Part shown: piece by piece, positions 1 through 8,549 of the stretch
How positions within the stretch are numbered: the first letter of the stretch is position 1
Layout: every line of letters starts with the position of its first letter
The notes under the pieces: generated by a model
What the model saw: the letters and a program-made list of their open reading frames with translations, nothing else
What the model was told of the DNA's origin: nothing
Database searches by the model: none
Assembly: GCF_001523745.2 (NCBI RefSeq)
Contig: NZ_CP013387.1
Span: forward strand, 1,240,001 to 1,304,000
Reading direction: 5' to 3'
From: Burkholderia mayonis
Lineage (GTDB): Bacteria > Pseudomonadota > Gammaproteobacteria > Burkholderiales > Burkholderiaceae
DNA: 64,000 nt
Program-made: the position numbers and the translations under genes

Positions 1-531
1 GTTGCTGATCCCGCGCGTCGACTGGATGCCGAGGATGAACACCGCGTCCGCCCGCGCGACGCGGTCCGCCACTTGCGCGAACGCCGGCGTGCTCGCGAGC
101 CGGTACGCGTGGCGAATCGCGTCGAGCTCGCGCGCGAGCGCGTCGTCGAGCGGACCGGGTGCGTCGTCCGGCGCGGCCTCGTCGCTTGCCGGCGCGCATG
201 CGCTCGTCACGCGGCGGTATTCGTCGAGGCGATCGGTGATCAGCCACGGCCGCTCGGTCGCGCCGCGCAACTCGCGCTTCAGGTCGTCGAGATTGCGGTA
301 GCCGACGCTGCGCAGGAAGCGCCCGACCGAGATGCCGCTCGTGCCGGCCTGCCGCGCGATCTGGTCGGCGGTTTCGAGGCCGAGCCGGTCGAGGTTCGCG
401 AGCATGTAGCTCGCGATGCGCTTCGCCGTGGGCGTCAGTTCGGCAAAGCGGGCTTCGACGGTCTGGGCGAAGGCGGGAGGCATGGATGCGTGCGTTAATG
501 CACTGTCGAGAATGATGAAGTTGTCATCCAT
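1..531 (-). CDS. RpiR/MurR-family transcriptional regulator with SIS domain (partial, C-terminus outside window)
   Basis: Read on the minus strand from ATG at 531, the frame stays open to the window edge (177 codons). Residues about 17-95 form the RpiR-type helix-turn-helix region (AQTVEARFAELTPTAKRIASYML, then a T-A-D-Q-I-A recognition part and GYRNLDDLKRELR). The end (A-D-A-V-F-I-L-G-I-Q-S-T-R) is the start of a SIS phosphosugar-binding domain. Family members repress or activate sugar, sialic-acid or amino-sugar genes in response to phosphosugars. An internal Met at 483 is an alternative start. Its targets lie outside the window or in the AT-rich region upstream; which ones cannot be told. 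Confidence 0.8.
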   Translation of the reverse strand, partial: MDDNFIILDSALTHASMPPAFAQTVEARFAELTPTAKRIASYMLANLDRLGLETADQIARQAGTSGISVGRFLRSVGYRNLDDLKRELRGATERPWLITDRLDEYRRVTSACAPASDEAAPDDAPGPLDDALARELDAIRHAYRLASTPAFAQVADRVARADAVFILGIQSTRGISN

Positions 532-959
532 CTAACAAAGCCAAAATACGGCATACCACATCAAAATAACTATCAAATTACTATATTCATAGTGTTTAAT
601 TATCGACGACATGAATCTTTTGTGCATTGAATCGCGGCTGAAGTATTGCGCGGATGTTTTTGTTCGTGTCTCATTTCGATCGCATTACAGGACATTACAT
701 TGAAATGAAAATCACCGCCTGTTTAATCGCTTGTTCCAAACAAAACAAGCGAGCGGGCGATGCCGGTTCGGCGACGCGCACCATTGGCCGTGGGCGTGCG
801 CCAAGCCGGAACTGCGCTGCCACGGCGACGAGGCCGATCGCCGGGAGACGGACATGCGAAGCGAGCGACGCAGGGCGATTGATCTGCCAATAATAAAAGG
901 AGAAAAATCAATGATCCATGTTGAAAGAACGAATAAATCGGAAAACGAGGGGAATCTCA
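532..959. other. AT-rich divergent intergenic region
   Basis: This 428-bp stretch separates the RpiR-type gene from the autotransporter. Bases about 535-720 are strikingly AT-rich against the surrounding high-GC genes. It contains a short dyad (580-593), a perfect 9-bp inverted repeat (727-752) and a 20-codon ORF with a strong ribosome-binding site (911-973). No protein gene of ordinary size is convincing here. Confidence 0.5.
727..752. repeat. Perfect 9-bp inverted repeat
   Basis: TCGCTTGTT at 727-735 and AACAAGCGA at 744-752 are perfect reverse complements with an 8-base spacer. It lies about 200 bp upstream of the autotransporter start, so it could be an operator or a 5'-leader hairpin. 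Function is inferred only from position. Confidence 0.35.
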
Positions 960-973
960 ATGGCCCGGCGTGA
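911..973 (+). CDS. Putative 20-aa leader ORF overlapping the autotransporter start
   Basis: ATG at 911 follows an ideal Shine-Dalgarno AGGAG (898-902) with 8-base spacing and encodes a 20-residue peptide (MIHVERTNKS...NGPA) ending with TGA at 971-973. It overlaps, in another frame, the likely autotransporter start at 960. The strong ribosome site therefore fits this small ORF better than the large gene, which suggests translational coupling or a leader peptide. It may instead simply feed ribosomes to the downstream start. No homologue is recognised. Confidence 0.35.
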   Translation: MIHVERTNKSENEGNLNGPA

Positions 974-3900
974 ATATCCGAGAACGATGAAGCGCGCAGG
1001 GCCGAAGCTGCTGGTTCCGGTGGTCGTCGCGGCCGCAGCCGCGGTCGCGACCCGCCCCGGATGGGCGCAGACCGCGCCCGTCGCGCCATACCAGGACCCG
1101 GGCCGGCGAGGCGACCCGGCGAGCTGGCGCACGCCGGAATTCACGAACGCATGGGGGCTCGGCGCGATGCACGCCGAGTATGCGTATGCGGCCGGCTATA
1201 CCGGCGCGAACGTCTCGATCGGCGTGCTGGACTCCGGCTACTACGCGCAGCATCCGGAACTGCCCGACAGCCGATTCATTCCGGTGACGGCGGCGGGCGT
1301 ATCGGGCGTGCTGAACGCGAGCAACAACAGTCACGGCACGCTCGTGAGCGGCGTCGTCGGCGGGGCGCGCGACGGTGCCGGCATGCACGGCGTCGCGCCG
1401 GACGCGAAGGTGTTCGTCGGCAACACGAACGCGACGGACGGCTTCCGGTTCGGCGTGTCCGATCCGATGTTTCCCGCGTCGGATGCGAAGTATTTCGCCG
1501 AGGTCTACGACGCGCTCGCCGCGAAGGGCGTGCGCATCATCAGCAATAGCTGGGGCTCGCAGCCGGTCGACGAAAACTACAGCACGCCGAAGAACGTCGC
1601 CGACGCGTACAAGCTGCACGAGGCGGTGCGCATCCGCACCGGCCAGGGCACATGGCTCGACGCGGCCGCCAAGGTGTCGCGCGACGGCGTGATCAACAAC
1701 TTCAGCGCGGGCAACACCGGCTACGACAACGCCAGCCTGCGCGGCTCGTATGCGTACTTCCATCCGGAGCTCGAAGGGCACTGGATGACGACGACGGGCT
1801 ACGATCAGTTGAGCGGCCAGGTCTACAACAAGTGCGGGATCGCGAAGTGGTGGTGCGTGATGGCGCCGACCGGCGTGCCGTCCACGTCGTACTCCGGCAG
1901 CGCGTCGGCGCCGACGGGCCCGACCTATGCGAACTTCAACGGGACGTCGGCGGCCGCGCCGCACGCGTCGGCCGCGCTCGCGCTGATCATGGAGCGGTTC
2001 CCGTACATGTCGAGCGAGCAGGCGCTGTCCGTGATGTTTACGACGGCGCAGAACATGGAGCCGGACCCGAGCCGGCCGGACTACACCAACAACGGGCTGT
2101 TCTCGACCGTGCATCCGGCGAAGCCGGGCGCGTCGAACGTGCCGAACCCGTTCGGCGGCTGGGGGCTCGTCGATCTGAGAAAGGCGATGAACGGTCCGGG
2201 CCAGTTGCTCGGCAAATTCGACGCGGCGCTGCCGTCGGGCGTCGCGGACGTGTGGTCGAACGATATTTCCGATGTCGCGCTCGCCGCGCGCAAGCTGGAG
2301 GACGACGCCGAGCATCGGGCGTGGCTCGACACGCTGAAGACGAAAGGCTGGGAGCGCGGACTGCCCGCCGGCGCGAGCGACGGCGACAGGATCGACTATG
2401 CGGTCGGCGCCGCGCGCGAGGCGGCCTATCAGGCGCGCGAGTATCAGGGCAGCCTCGTGAAGTCGGGCGGCGGCACGCTGACGCTTGCCGGCGCGAACAC
2501 CTATCGCGGGCTGACGACGGTCGACGGCGGCGAGCTGAGGATCGACGGCTCGATCGCGGCGGGCGCAGTGGTCAATCCGGCGGGGCGGCTCACGGTGAAC
2601 GGCCGCGCGGCCGACATCGCCGTCAACGGCGGCGTCGCGACGATCGCGGGAACGAGCGCGAACCTGTCGGTCGACCGGCAGGGCGCGGCGGCCGTCACCG
2701 GCACGACGGCGGATGTGCGGGTGGCGAGCGGTTTTGCGTCGCTCGGCGGAACGAGCGGCAATGTCGTGGTCGGCGCGCTCGGCGTCGCTGCGATCACGGG
2801 CCGGACCGCCGATGTGACGGTCGACGGTGGCCGGGCGTCGCTCGACGGCGTGAGCGGCGGCGTGTCGGTCGGCAACGGCGGCGTCGTGAACGGCAACGGC
2901 ACGGTGCGCACGCTCACCGCGGCGGCCAACGGCACTGTCGCGCCCGGGCATTCGGTCGGCGCGCTGACGGTGTCGGGCGACGTGCGCTTCGCGCAGGGTT
3001 CGACCTATGCGGTCGAGGTGTCGCCGAGCGGCGCGAGCGACCGGATCGACGCCGGCGGCCAGGCGCGGATCGACGGCGGCGCGGTGACGCTCGCGCTCGA
3101 GAACGCGCCGCCTCCGCTCACGCCCGACCAGTCGCGCTCGGTGCTGGGCCGGCGCTTCGAGATCCTGAACGCGGCGGGCGGCGTCGAAGGCAGGTTCGAT
3201 ACGCCGGGCGGCTATCTGTTCGTCAATCCGGTGCTGGCCTACGGCCCGACGAACGTGAGCCTGACGATCGATCGCAATGCGACGCCATTCGCGAGCGTTG
3301 CGCGCACCGACAACGAGCGTAGCGTCGCCGATGCGCTGGAAACGGTGAATCCGGGCAGCGCGGTCTATAACAGCGTGCTGTTCGCGGCTTCGGCGCAGGC
3401 GCCGCAGGCGATGCTCGCGCAACTGACGGGCGAGATCTACCCGGCGGCCTATGCGGCGCTCATCAACGAGAGCCGGCAGGTGCGCGACGCGGTGCTCGAC
3501 CGCTTGTGGACGGTGCGCGGCGCGCCGGGCCGGCCCGGCGCGTGGGCGCGGCTGCTCGGCTCGTGGGGCAGCGCGAGCGGAAGCGGCGACGTCGACGGCT
3601 ACACGAGCTCGACGGGCGGCTTTCTCGCCGGCGCGGACGCCGCCGCGCGCGACGGCCTCCGGGCGGGCGGCTTCGCCGGCTACAGTCACACCGGCGTGCA
3701 CTTGAAGGATCAGCCGTCGTCCGCATCGTTCGACAGCTTCCACCTCGGCGCGTATGCGGGCTGGCAGCCCGGCGCGCTCGGCGTGCGCGTCGGCGCCGTG
3801 CATGCATGGCATCGCGGCGGAGTCGACCGCGCGGTGCAATACGGTGCGGCCGCCGAAAGCGAGACGACCACGCTGAACGCGGAAACGACGCAGGTCTTCG

Positions 3901-4361
3901 GCGAGACCGGCTATCAGTTCGCACTCGGCGGCGCCACGACGGTCGAGCCGTTCGGCCGCATCGCGTACGTGCATCTGAAGAACCACGGGACGCCCGAAAC
4001 CGGCGGCGCGGCGGCGCTGCGCGTGCAGGAAGGCAATCATGACGTGACGTTCTCGACGCTCGGCGTGCGCGGCGAGACGCGGCTGGGCCTCACGTCCCGG
4101 CTGCAACTGACGCTGCAAGGCAGCGCGGGCTGGCAGCACGCGCTGACGGGCGGGCAGCCCGTCGGCTCGCTCGCGTTCGCGACGGGGAGCAGCGTGTTTT
4201 CGGTGTCGAGCGTGCCGGTGGCGAAGGATGCGGCGGTGCTGAACCTGAGCGCCGGGCTCGAGCTCGGCAGGAACGGGCGGCTGAGTGTCGGTTACTCGGG
4301 ATCGCTAGCGAGCCGTCAGTCGGATCATGCGGTGCAAGGCAGTCTGCACTGGAAGTTCTGA
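960..4361 (+). CDS. Subtilisin-type (S8) serine protease autotransporter
   Basis: Secreted protease of the type V (autotransporter) class, about 1133 aa from the start at 960. An N-terminal signal (KRAGPKLLVPVVVAAAAAVA) is followed by a subtilase passenger with catalytic D91 (VLDSG), H125 (NSHGT) and S330 (NGTSAAAPH). A glycine-rich passenger-associated repeat follows (GGGTLTLAGANTY), then repeated V-D-G/A-S-L-G-G-T segments. A C-terminal 12-strand beta-barrel (about 861-1133) ends in the typical aromatic residue (LHWKF). The start at 960 has GAGGGG about 8 bases upstream; ATG 918 is in frame but badly spaced. Substrate unknown. It is followed by a hairpin and an oxygenase gene. Confidence 0.9.
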   Translation: MARREYPRTMKRAGPKLLVPVVVAAAAAVATRPGWAQTAPVAPYQDPGRRGDPASWRTPEFTNAWGLGAMHAEYAYAAGYTGANVSIGVLDSGYYAQHPELPDSRFIPVTAAGVSGVLNASNNSHGTLVSGVVGGARDGAGMHGVAPDAKVFVGNTNATDGFRFGVSDPMFPASDAKYFAEVYDALAAKGVRIISNSWGSQPVDENYSTPKNVADAYKLHEAVRIRTGQGTWLDAAAKVSRDGVINNFSAGNTGYDNASLRGSYAYFHPELEGHWMTTTGYDQLSGQVYNKCGIAKWWCVMAPTGVPSTSYSGSASAPTGPTYANFNGTSAAAPHASAALALIMERFPYMSSEQALSVMFTTAQNMEPDPSRPDYTNNGLFSTVHPAKPGASNVPNPFGGWGLVDLRKAMNGPGQLLGKFDAALPSGVADVWSNDISDVALAARKLEDDAEHRAWLDTLKTKGWERGLPAGASDGDRIDYAVGAAREAAYQAREYQGSLVKSGGGTLTLAGANTYRGLTTVDGGELRIDGSIAAGAVVNPAGRLTVNGRAADIAVNGGVATIAGTSANLSVDRQGAAAVTGTTADVRVASGFASLGGTSGNVVVGALGVAAITGRTADVTVDGGRASLDGVSGGVSVGNGGVVNGNGTVRTLTAAANGTVAPGHSVGALTVSGDVRFAQGSTYAVEVSPSGASDRIDAGGQARIDGGAVTLALENAPPPLTPDQSRSVLGRRFEILNAAGGVEGRFDTPGGYLFVNPVLAYGPTNVSLTIDRNATPFASVARTDNERSVADALETVNPGSAVYNSVLFAASAQAPQAMLAQLTGEIYPAAYAALINESRQVRDAVLDRLWTVRGAPGRPGAWARLLGSWGSASGSGDVDGYTSSTGGFLAGADAAARDGLRAGGFAGYSHTGVHLKDQPSSASFDSFHLGAYAGWQPGALGVRVGAVHAWHRGGVDRAVQYGAAAESETTTLNAETTQVFGETGYQFALGGATTVEPFGRIAYVHLKNHGTPETGGAAALRVQEGNHDVTFSTLGVRGETRLGLTSRLQLTLQGSAGWQHALTGGQPVGSLAFATGSSVFSVSSVPVAKDAAVLNLSAGLELGRNGRLSVGYSGSLASRQSDHAVQGSLHWKF

Positions 4362-4365
4362 CGGG

Positions 4366-4405
4366 CGCGCGGGGCGCGGACCGGACAACGGCCGCGCCCC
4401 GCGCG
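4366..4405 (+). terminator. Strong GC hairpin after the autotransporter gene
   Basis: Perfect 14-bp arms (4366-4379 and 4392-4405) with a 12-base loop begin 5 bases after the stop codon. No U-tract follows, so it may act as a transcript-stabilising or partial terminator hairpin between this gene and the oxygenase. Confidence 0.4.
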
Positions 4406-4474
4406 TCGCGCACGTGGCCGTTGCGGCAACGCGGGTGGCGCATCGAGCCGTCATCGACATTCACGGGGACAACG

Positions 4475-5080
4475 ATGGATATTTCATCCCGCCCGGGCGC
4501 GTCCGGCGCCTGGCAGGACATCACGATCATCGACGATCTGCTGCCGCCGCGCGAGCACGCGGAAATCTACCGATTCCTGTCGACGGGCCAATGGAGCCAC
4601 GGCTGGCGCTCGCACAACGGCGCAGGGACGCAGCCGTTCTGGAATCGGCATTTCGCGGGCGCGACAGACCCTGCTCGATCCCGCGTCGGGCCGGGCGCGG
4701 GCGACGAACTGGCGCGTGCCGCGCCACCGTTGCATGCATGCTGGCAGCGACTGGCGCAGACCCATCTGAAGCAGCACGAACTGCAGAGCTGCTACGCGAA
4801 CGGCCTTCCTTACGGCGTCGACGGATCGGTGCATACGGATTCGCTCGCGACGGGCGCGTGCACGGCGGTGTATTACCCGCACGAGCGCTGGGATCCCGAT
4901 TGGGGCGGCGAGACGATACTCTTCAACAAGGACCGCAGCGACATCCTGTCCGCGGTGTATCCGAAGCCGAACCGGCTGCTGATTTTTCCGGGCTTCGTCT
5001 ATCACGTTGCGCGCGGCGTGTCGCGCGCCTGCCCGACGATGCGGATCACGCTGATGTTCAAAACGCAATGGCTGTCGTGA
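4475..5080 (+). CDS. 2-oxoglutarate/Fe(II)-dependent oxygenase (prolyl-4-hydroxylase-like fold)
   Basis: About 201 aa, soluble. The Fe(II) facial triad is visible as H-T-D (in DGSVHTDSLATG) and a distal His in PGFVYHVARGVS, with an Arg shortly after (MRITLMF) placed to bind 2-oxoglutarate. The W-G-G-E-T-I-L-F strand is typical of the 2OG-FeII_Oxy_3 group. Such enzymes hydroxylate proteins, peptides or small molecules; the substrate here is unknown. Start 4475 is preferred over the in-frame 4421 because GGGGAC lies just upstream. It sits 113 bp behind the autotransporter on the same strand. Confidence 0.75.
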   Translation: MDISSRPGASGAWQDITIIDDLLPPREHAEIYRFLSTGQWSHGWRSHNGAGTQPFWNRHFAGATDPARSRVGPGAGDELARAAPPLHACWQRLAQTHLKQHELQSCYANGLPYGVDGSVHTDSLATGACTAVYYPHERWDPDWGGETILFNKDRSDILSAVYPKPNRLLIFPGFVYHVARGVSRACPTMRITLMFKTQWLS

Positions 5081-5272
5081 CGGGCGGGTGTCGGTGCGCA
5101 CGGGCGGCGTAAGATCGCTGCGGCCGATGCATACGCCGATATCCGCCGGCCGCGATTTCGGAAGAGACTGCGAATGACGAGCCGGCCGACGATCACTGCG
5201 CCGCGACGAATCGCGGCGCGGTGATCGCGCAAACCTGAGCGCAAGCCCGAGCTCGAGCGGACGCCGGCGTCG

Positions 5273-6862
5273 TCACTTCTTCAGCGTCTGGTACGACACG
5301 AGATCGTTGATCGGCCCGATCTCCGGGCCTGTCACGCCCGGCCGCGTGGCGACCTGCACGACCTTCTCGAACATGATCACGAACGGCGAATTCGCGAGCA
5401 CCGCTTTTTGCAGCGCCTGATACTGCTGCGCGCGCTTCGCGGTCGACGGCTCGGCGAGCGCCGCGTCGGTCTGCGCGGTGAGCCGCGGCACATCCCAGCC
5501 GTTGCGCCACGCGAGCAGCTTGTGCTTCGCGTTGTCCGAATTGTCAGGATTCCATGCGAAGCCGCGCGCGTTGCTGTTCGGATCCATGTAGTCGGGCGAC
5601 CATTCGCCGATGAAGATATCGTGCTGGCGTGCGCGGTACTTGCCGATCGCCTGCTTCGCGTCGCCCGGAATCAGCTTCACCTTGATCCCGCCTTGCGCGA
5701 AGTTCGCCTGCAGCGCCTGCGCGATCTCGATGTACGGATAGTCGTTCGGCATGTCCATCGACACCGAGAAGCCGTTCGGCAGCCCGGCTTTCGCGAGGAG
5801 CGCCTTCGCCTTCTCGACGTTCTGCCTGTACGGATTCGCGTTCAGCGCGCCGAGGAAGCCGTCCGGCAGGAAGGTCTGATGGACCTTGTACGTCGTCCTG
5901 ACGATGTTGCGCTGGATGCCGTCGTAGTCGACGAGCCACTTCATCGCTTCTTGCACCTCGGGCTTCGCGAGATTCGGATTCTTCGTGTTCAGGCTCAGGT
6001 ACAGCAGCGCGGACACGGGCCACGACGCGACCTTGATCTTGCCCGCCTTCGACAGCGCATCGAGGCTGTCGGGGCTCAGGTTGCGGGCGGCGTCGACATC
6101 GCCGTTCTCGAGCAAGAGGCGCTGCGCGGACGCTTCGGGCACGTGCCGCAGCACGATGCGCTTCATCGGATACGGCGTGCGGTAGCCGTCGAAGCGTTGC
6201 AGCACGAGGCTCTCGTTCGGCGTCCACTTGACGAGCCGGTACGGGCCCGAGCCCGCGTCGGCGTTCTTCAGCCAGCCGTTGCCGAAGTCGCCGTTCTTCT
6301 CGTGCGACAGCAGCAGCTTCTTGTCGACGATCGACGCCGGATCGGCGCTCAGCACGTTCAGCACGAAGCTCGGCGCGTACTTGCGGTCGGTTTCGATCGA
6401 TACGGTCATGTCGTCGATCTTCTTCACTTTCCGCGCGACGTTGTCCTTCGTGAGGCCCAGGTCCGCGAGCACGCCGGCCGGTCCCTTGTCGAGCAGCACC
6501 GTGCGCTGCAATGACCACGCGACGTCGTCGGCCGTCACCGGATTGCCCGAATGGAACTTGAGGCCGGGGCGCAGCTTGAACGTGTAGGTCGCGCCGTCGG
6601 CGCCGACGCTCCACGATTGCGCGATCCGGCCTTCGAACTTCGACGGATCACGCAGATCGACGCGCACGAGCCGCTCATAGGCGTTCGCGACGTATTCGGA
6701 CGGGACGAGTTCGTAGATCTCGCTCGGATCGAGCGTCGTGAATTCGCCGAGCTGCGTCGCGATCACGAAGATGCCGGGCGGGGTGGCGGCGTGCACGGGG
6801 AACGCGGCCGCCAGCGCGACGAGCGCGGCGCTCGCCGCGAGCTTGGACAGCAAGTGCTTCAT
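5273..6862 (-). CDS. ABC transporter periplasmic binding protein, family 5 (dipeptide/oligopeptide type)
   Basis: 529 aa with a clear Sec signal peptide (MKHLLSKLAASAALVALAAA, cleaved near VHA). The mature protein has the SBP_bac_5 architecture, including the LDPSEIYELVPSEYV and Y-T-F-K-L-R-P-G-L-K-F-H-S-G-N-P-V-T-A-D-D-V-A segments that mark DppA/OppA/NikA-type proteins. It would capture a peptide, opine or nickel-type ligand in the periplasm. No permease or ATPase genes flank it, so its membrane partners must lie elsewhere. It is divergent from the oxalate decarboxylase gene over an AT-rich region. Confidence 0.9.
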   Translation of the reverse strand: MKHLLSKLAASAALVALAAAFPVHAATPPGIFVIATQLGEFTTLDPSEIYELVPSEYVANAYERLVRVDLRDPSKFEGRIAQSWSVGADGATYTFKLRPGLKFHSGNPVTADDVAWSLQRTVLLDKGPAGVLADLGLTKDNVARKVKKIDDMTVSIETDRKYAPSFVLNVLSADPASIVDKKLLLSHEKNGDFGNGWLKNADAGSGPYRLVKWTPNESLVLQRFDGYRTPYPMKRIVLRHVPEASAQRLLLENGDVDAARNLSPDSLDALSKAGKIKVASWPVSALLYLSLNTKNPNLAKPEVQEAMKWLVDYDGIQRNIVRTTYKVHQTFLPDGFLGALNANPYRQNVEKAKALLAKAGLPNGFSVSMDMPNDYPYIEIAQALQANFAQGGIKVKLIPGDAKQAIGKYRARQHDIFIGEWSPDYMDPNSNARGFAWNPDNSDNAKHKLLAWRNGWDVPRLTAQTDAALAEPSTAKRAQQYQALQKAVLANSPFVIMFEKVVQVATRPGVTGPEIGPINDLVSYQTLKK

Positions 6863-7156
6863 CGAGGCTCCGTCGGAAAGGGTGTCGAGCCCGATTCTCT
6901 CATTGCCGGGCGCGTTTCAGAAACCTCGACCGGCGCGGCGCGCCGCCGCGCCGCGCTGCCGCAAAACGCGCCGCGCCGGCACGCGAATATTACAAACTTA
7001 AAGTAAATCAGATTAATTCATCGATTCATATTAACAAGTCATTTAATTTTTTTGATTATTTGTATTTAACTTGCGTGGCGGGATGATCGATTTATCGAAA
7101 ATAGAATTGATATTTCGCGAAAGCCATTTTTTTGAGAAACGATAGAAGAGGCAAAC
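6863..7156. promoter_or_regulatory. AT-rich divergent promoter region
   Basis: The 294 bp between the binding-protein gene and the oxalate decarboxylase gene change abruptly to AT-rich sequence at about 6985-7150, with runs of T and A. This must hold both divergent promoters. I cannot assign exact -35/-10 boxes with confidence. Confidence 0.4.
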
Positions 7157-8413
7157 ATGACAAACCTGTCCCGACGCAAGATGCTCGCCAATACGGCCGG
7201 CGCGCTCGCCGCCGCCGGCATCGCCGTTTCCGCGAAGGCCGCATCGTTCGGCAATCCGGATAGTCCGCCCGAAGGCGCGGTGAATGCGCGCAATCCGCAG
7301 AGCCTGACCGACCCGGGTCCGAAAAACCAGGCGTTGATGAACGAATTCCCGTCTTTTCAGAATCCGCCGGCGACCGATATTAACGGGATGCCGATTTTCT
7401 GGGCATCGTTCAATAATGCGCACAAGCGAATTCAGGACGGCGGCTGGGCGCGCGAAGTCACCCAGGACGATTTCGCGATTTCCGAAACGATTGCCGGCGT
7501 CAACATGCGCTTGACGCGTGGCGGCATTCGCGAGATGCATTGGCACCAGCAGGCCGAATGGGCATTCATGCTCGACGGCCGCTGCCGGATCACCGTGCTC
7601 GATGAAGAAGGGCGGCCGTCCGTGCAGGACGTGAAGGCGGGCGATCTATGGTATTTCCCGCCGGGGCTGCCGCATTCGCTGCAGGGGCTCGGCGTCGACG
7701 GCGCCGAATTCCTGCTCGCGTTCGACAACGGCCGCGCGTCCGAATTCAACACGCTGCTGGTGACGGACTGGATCGCCCACACGCCGCCCGACGTGCTCGC
7801 GCTGAACTTCGGCGTGCCCGCCGACGCGTTCAGGAACATTCCGCTCGACAACCTGTGGATTTTCCAGGGCGACGATCCGGGGGCGCTCGCGGATGCGCAG
7901 CGGGCGTCAGCGTCGTCGCGCGGCGCGCCGAAGCATCCGTTCATCTTCTCGATGGGCGACATGAAGCCGACCGTGAAGACGCGCGGCGGCGAAGTGCGGA
8001 TCGTCGACAGCACGAGTTTCGACGTGTCGAAGACCATCGCGGCCGCGCTCGTCACGGTGAAGCCGGGCGGCATGCGCGAGCTGCACTGGCACCCGAACGC
8101 GGACGAATGGCAGTACTACATCCGGGGCCAGGCGAGGATGACGGTGTTCGACACCGGCCCGAAGGCGCAGACGGCGGATTTCCGCGCGGGCGACGTCGGC
8201 TACGTGAAGAAGAGCCTCGGCCACTACGTGCAGAACACGGGCAATACCGATCTCGTGTTCCTCGAGATCTTCAAGGCCGACCGCTACGCGGAGGTGTCGT
8301 TGTCCGACTGGCTCGCGCACACGCCGCCGAAGCTCGTCGAAGCGCACCTGAACGTCGCGCCCGACGTGATCGCGCGCTTTCCGCGCAACCGGCCGGACGT
8401 GGTGCCGGCGTAA
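7157..8413 (+). CDS. Bicupin oxalate decarboxylase family protein, Tat-exported
   Basis: 418 aa. It begins with a twin-arginine-type signal (LSRRKMLANTAGALAAAGIA), so it is probably exported folded with its metal. Cupin 1 has metal ligands H128, H130, E134 and H173; cupin 2 has H310, H312, E317 and H356. This is the two-Mn layout of oxalate decarboxylase (oxalate to formate plus CO2). The N-terminal lid loop reads S195-E196-F197-N198, keeping the catalytic Glu of the Bacillus enzyme but not its full SENS loop. The FLLAFDNGRAS...TDWIAHTPPDVLALNFGV block is characteristic of the family. A Mn2+ importer gene follows. Confidence 0.85.
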   Translation: MTNLSRRKMLANTAGALAAAGIAVSAKAASFGNPDSPPEGAVNARNPQSLTDPGPKNQALMNEFPSFQNPPATDINGMPIFWASFNNAHKRIQDGGWAREVTQDDFAISETIAGVNMRLTRGGIREMHWHQQAEWAFMLDGRCRITVLDEEGRPSVQDVKAGDLWYFPPGLPHSLQGLGVDGAEFLLAFDNGRASEFNTLLVTDWIAHTPPDVLALNFGVPADAFRNIPLDNLWIFQGDDPGALADAQRASASSRGAPKHPFIFSMGDMKPTVKTRGGEVRIVDSTSFDVSKTIAAALVTVKPGGMRELHWHPNADEWQYYIRGQARMTVFDTGPKAQTADFRAGDVGYVKKSLGHYVQNTGNTDLVFLEIFKADRYAEVSLSDWLAHTPPKLVEAHLNVAPDVIARFPRNRPDVVPA

Positions 8414-8549
8414 TCGCGCGGCGGGCGAGCGGCCGAAACGGTCACGGCGGCGGCCGCCGCCCGGCCGCGCGGCCGGCGGGCGTTCCGGCTTGCCGCGCCG
8501 CGCATTCAGAAACACTCCGAACCATTCAGAACTCGAACGGACACACACC

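Noticed and set aside
957..4139. A 1060-codon open frame on the minus strand opposite the autotransporter
   Set aside because: Arg/Ala/His-rich with no motifs; it is the shadow produced by GC-rich third positions of the real gene.
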